NCBI GenBank assembly: GCA_043763155.1
Contig: JAYULW010000005.1
Location: forward strand, 1 to 25,354
Direction of reading: 5' to 3'
Source: JANYBV01 sp043763155
GTDB lineage: Bacteria > Pseudomonadota > Alphaproteobacteria > Rickettsiales > SXRF01
DNA: 25,354 nt
Of the stretch, positions 24,025 through 25,354 are shown piece by piece. Made by a program: the position numbers and the translations under genes. The notes under the pieces are model-generated. The model had not been told where the DNA came from. It saw only the letters and a list, made by a program, of their open reading frames with translations, and made no database searches. Each line of letters starts with the position of its first letter. Positions within the stretch are counted from its first letter, which is position 1.

Positions 24025-25150
24025 GGGCAGGGACCATGCGGCCACCGATAATGGAGAGGAGATATTCCATGTTTTCGATGGTGCGGTTGTAACGGGCGAG
24101 GTAGATGCGGTCTATGACGCGCTTCCTGAAATCACTGCGCTGGACGCGGCCACATTCGGTTTCCTCAAGGCTGATTTTGAGCAGGGCGCGGATGGCCTCA
24201 AAGAAGCCGTCGGGCATGCCGGAGGCGCGGTAAATGGCAGCCAGGCCCTTGCCGCTGGATTCCAGCAGCAGGATGCGGGCGTTGATGCGGGGCACTTCGG
24301 CAAGCCGCGCGATGCCCATTTCAAACACGGCGAGGTTGCCCACGCACAGCGAGCGCATAAGGAGGGAATGGGTCAGGCGGCCACGGAGGTAGAGGTCGTC
24401 AATAAAGTCTTCGACCATTTCTTCGTCGTAGCCCGTTGCGTTTTCCATGGGGGTGAGGCCGAGCAATTCCCACTCGCGGGCGTCTTGCGCCGCTTTGGTG
24501 ATGGCGGGGGAATGATTGGGGTAGAGGCGGGTGAGTTGCTGTTTCAGCTCATTGGAGACGGCGTGGAACAGCTTTTCCACGATGGAGATGGGGAGTGCGC
24601 CGCGCTTGACGAGGGCTTCGAGCAAGGGGGGCGTGAAGGGAATGTCGGCCCAGAAGGGCAGCATGTTGTCTTCGTTCAGGACTGCGCCTGTGTTGTTGAA
24701 CAGGGTGTGCAGGACCAGCGTGTCGGAGGTTTCCAGCAGGGCCTGCGAGAGGTTCTGGGACAGGGTTTGGCGCCTTGCTACCGCGCAGAGCTTTACGGCT
24801 TCGCGGGTGGAGCGCACGATCTGGATCAGGTCGTCTTCGGTCAGGACCTGCGAATGTTCGAGGACGGGGAGCGCTACTATCGTATCGTCGGTGGCTAGGC
24901 GCATCATGACATCGCGCGGGGCGGTGGGGCAATGCGACAGCTCGGCGGACAGGGACTGGCGGATTTTGATTTCGGCGTCGCGGGCCAGAAGGCGGAAGAT
25001 CTCCTCGGCGATGGCCGATTCCTTGGAGTTGAAATTACGGGAACGGAAATCAGCGGCCACTTTGCTGGCGAGAAGGCCACGCATTTGGGCGGAGGGTTCC
25101 TGAGTTAACCTTTTTACATCCATGAGCGTTGTGTTTGTCATGCGCGACAT
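24014..25150 (-). CDS. DUF2336 domain protein, upstream copy
   Basis: A 378-residue helical DUF2336 protein. It has the same order of segments as its neighbour: AIAEEIFRLLARDAEIKIRQSL, APRDVMMRLATDDTIVALPVLEHSQVLTEDDLIQIVR, then a second half with LRGRLTHSLLMRSLCVGNLAVFEMGIARLAEVPRINARILL. The neighbour's counterpart is LTPSIILSGLCQGNFSFFETSLARLSNIAVSNARALI. They are clearly paralogues from an old duplication. ATG at 25150 or 25141 could be the start; no strong ribosome site favours either. It is the first gene of the DUF2336-DUF2336-nadK unit and follows an AT-rich leader. Confidence 0.85.
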   Translation of the reverse strand: MSRMTNTTLMDVKRLTQEPSAQMRGLLASKVAADFRSRNFNSKESAIAEEIFRLLARDAEIKIRQSLSAELSHCPTAPRDVMMRLATDDTIVALPVLEHSQVLTEDDLIQIVRSTREAVKLCAVARRQTLSQNLSQALLETSDTLVLHTLFNNTGAVLNEDNMLPFWADIPFTPPLLEALVKRGALPISIVEKLFHAVSNELKQQLTRLYPNHSPAITKAAQDAREWELLGLTPMENATGYDEEMVEDFIDDLYLRGRLTHSLLMRSLCVGNLAVFEMGIARLAEVPRINARILLLESSGKGLAAIYRASGMPDGFFEAIRALLKISLEETECGRVQRSDFRKRVIDRIYLARYNRTIENMEYLLSIIGGRMVPAHVH

Positions 25151-25354
25151 GTGAGCGTTTCGATGCTTTTAAGGGTTGATTCTTATCTTGAGTAGTTACC
25201 GGTTTTAATAAGGCTTAATTTTTTTTGCGTTGTTTCTTAGGGCTCTTAAATTGCTCAGCAGGCTATCCAAAATTGGTTACCAAACCTTTAAGATACAATT
25301 TAAGCATCATTTTGGTAAAATATTAGTTAATTTTGTGTGACGGTATTAATACAT
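25151..25354. promoter_or_regulatory. AT-rich upstream region of the DUF2336 unit
   Basis: About 204 bases to the window edge with no gene. It is much richer in A/T than the coding parts, as expected for a promoter. Two short inverted repeats stand out: TTGGT-T-ACCAA (25273-25283) and ATTTT-GGT-AAAAT (25309-25321). Two TTAA sites at 25289 and 25300 region are spaced one base too far for a CtrA box. The promoter itself could not be placed exactly. Confidence 0.45.

Noticed and set aside
25288..25304. Possible second CtrA box before the DUF2336 unit
   Set aside because: The two TTAA sites are separated by 8 bases, not 7, in a very AT-rich region where TTAA is expected by chance.
1..25354. tRNA, rRNA, CRISPR, insertion sequences or attachment sites
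   Set aside because: No cloverleaf-like CCA-ended sequence, regularly spaced repeats, transposase motifs or long terminal repeats were seen by eye; short RNA genes could still be missed without a covariance search.

Overview
The window looks like a piece of a proteobacterial metagenome-type contig with two parts that do not resemble each other. Positions 1 to about 5.5 kb carry an arrangement and content typical of Betaproteobacteria: the end of argB, a HAD pyrimidine 5'-nucleotidase, slmA and a small hypothetical protein on the plus strand, then moeB, ctpA (S41 protease) and envC on the minus strand. SlmA is known from beta- and gammaproteobacteria, and coding there favours CGC/CTG/CCG-type codons with few G runs. 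From about 6 kb to the end the genes look alphaproteobacterial: phoU, RNase D, uvrB, a cpaB-C-D-E-F-tadB-tadC Tad pilus cluster, typA, an alpha-type nadK and two DUF2336 genes. Coding there is rich in CTC/TCC/CCC, seen as many GGGG runs on the plus strand. The change falls inside one intact gene, gpmI (5534..7063). Either a misassembly or a real recombination at a locus with shared synteny could explain it; the sequence alone cannot decide.

Layout. (1) 1-2001, plus: argB 3' end, HAD nucleotidase, slmA, Ala/Pro-tailed hypothetical. (2) 2048-7806, minus, read right to left: phoU, gpmI, envC (TTG start overlapping gpmI by 8 nt), ctpA, two tandem hairpin terminators, moeB. (3) 7997-9705, plus: RNase D and a GIY-YIG nuclease-like protein sharing one base. 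(4) 9702-19823, minus: a dense operon cpaB, cpaC, cpaD, cpaE, cpaF, tadB, tadC, followed by uvrB and an unlisted-size 55-residue protein two bases after uvrB. A TTAA-N7-TTAA CtrA-like box lies just upstream of cpaB. (5) 19947-21829, minus: typA with a strong hairpin terminator. (6) 22044-25150, minus: two overlapping DUF2336 paralogues, then nadK. (7) 25151-25354: AT-rich leader with short inverted repeats.

How they work together. The CpaB/C/D proteins would form the outer-membrane and periplasmic part of a Tad pilus machine, CpaE the localisation ATPase, CpaF the motor ATPase, and TadB/TadC the inner-membrane platform. No pilin, prepilin peptidase or pseudopilin gene is in the window, so these must be elsewhere. 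EnvC and CtpA belong to cell-wall remodelling and periplasmic proteolysis. SlmA couples nucleoid position to division. No tRNA, rRNA, CRISPR array, insertion sequence or phage gene was seen, and no gene-free stretch exceeds about 215 bases. I found no convincing wholly new system; the most worthwhile items are the composition/taxonomy break in gpmI, the RNase D/GIY-YIG pair, the overlapping DUF2336 pair, the degenerate CpaE ATPase motif, and the CtrA-like box.
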